A DNA stretch of 6,450 bases from an uncultured Alphaproteobacteria bacterium (GTDB lineage: Bacteria; Pseudomonadota; Alphaproteobacteria; Micropepsales; Micropepsaceae): the NCBI GenBank assembly GCA_903922545.1, contig CAIXUE010000047.1:1-6450 (forward strand). The letters are read 5' to 3'. Positions 6,119 through 6,450 of this stretch are shown here, one piece after another; the first letter of the stretch is position 1, and the number at the start of each line of letters is the position of its first letter. Under the pieces are notes generated by a model. The model was not told the DNA's origin, searched no databases, and was given only the letters and a program-made list of their open reading frames with translations. A program made the translations under genes and the position numbers.

Positions 6119-6450
6119 TTGAGGAAGTCGCCCGCCAGGGCCTGACGGATCATGGCCGCGGTTTGGGCGCAGCCGAACAAGACGGCGAAGGAACCAAAAC
6201 GCGGACCCTGGGTCTGGCCCAGAAGCACTTCGTAAAGCGCACCAAACCAGGCGCGGAGAGGGTCGAAATTATGTGCTTTGCCCACCTCGTAAACCACATT
6301 CTGGACCTTCTGCCCGTCGCGTTCATCGCCCAGGGCTTCCAATTGCGCCGCGAGATCGGAAAGCGCGGCGCGTTCGTGGTCGGTGGGCGCACGGTACCGC
6401 TTCTCCGGCTTCACGAAGTCCTCGTAATAGCGCAGCGCATAACCCACCAG
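6115..6450 (-). CDS. lysS: Class I lysyl-tRNA synthetase, C-terminal part
   Basis: The last 111 residues are visible and the gene continues beyond the right edge. The segment carries GYALRYYEDFVKP, a basic KRYRAP, VVYEVGKAHNFDPLRAWFGALYEVLLGQTQGPRFGSF across its centre, and a TAAMIRQALAG tail. This is the conserved C-terminal anticodon-binding helical region of class I LysRS (the archaeal/alphaproteobacterial type, sometimes called lysK), not the class II enzyme of E. coli. It charges tRNA-Lys in the cytosol. The HIGH and KMSKS catalytic motifs lie in the part outside the window. The GTG at 6447 is an internal codon, since the frame remains open to the edge. The TGA stop overlaps the TPR gene's ATG by four bases. 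Confidence 0.92.
   Translation of the reverse strand: MVGYALRYYEDFVKPEKRYRAPTDHERAALSDLAAQLEALGDERDGQKVQNVVYEVGKAHNFDPLRAWFGALYEVLLGQTQGPRFGSFAVLFGCAQTAAMIRQALAGDFLK

Overview
The window is G+C-rich, densely packed bacterial chromosome, most likely from an alphaproteobacterium. Three things point there: a class I lysyl-tRNA synthetase, a CnoX (YbbN) protein that keeps an intact Trp-Cys-Gly-Pro-Cys thioredoxin site, and a KirBac3.1-like channel. The genus cannot be fixed from this sequence alone. I see no RNA genes, insertion sequences, CRISPR arrays or phage genes.

Left part, plus strand. The 3' part of a spermidine-synthase-family gene (1-891, start outside the window) overlaps a small four-helix DUF4345 membrane protein that probably starts at a TTG codon (888-1268). 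A hairpin with a weak T-rich tail lies in the 76-base gap that follows.

Middle part, plus strand. Five genes run without a gap, each start overlapping the previous stop by 1-4 bases: cnoX (1345-2301), a Lon substrate-binding-domain protein (2301-2954), a Trm112-family protein (2954-3139), a DUF971 protein (3139-3441) and a Kir-type channel (3438-4328). The first four look like protein-quality-control or translation-support genes. The channel at the end is the odd member.

Right part, minus strand, read from right to left: the 3' end of a class I lysyl-tRNA synthetase gene (6450-6115), an exported TPR-like protein (6118-5366) and class 2 dihydroorotate dehydrogenase pyrD (5356-4325). The two gene sets converge, and the channel and pyrD stop codons share the same CTAG.

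The strongest oddity is in the channel. Its pore helix, second helix and cytoplasmic domain look like ordinary KirBac3.1, but the selectivity filter, canonically T-I/V-G-Y-G, reads T-L-G-A-G-G-G-D and the loop is one residue short. A second, milder oddity is the aminopropyltransferase-like protein, which keeps its catalytic aspartates but lacks the usual YHE and GGGDG motifs. The other genes are ordinary housekeeping genes.
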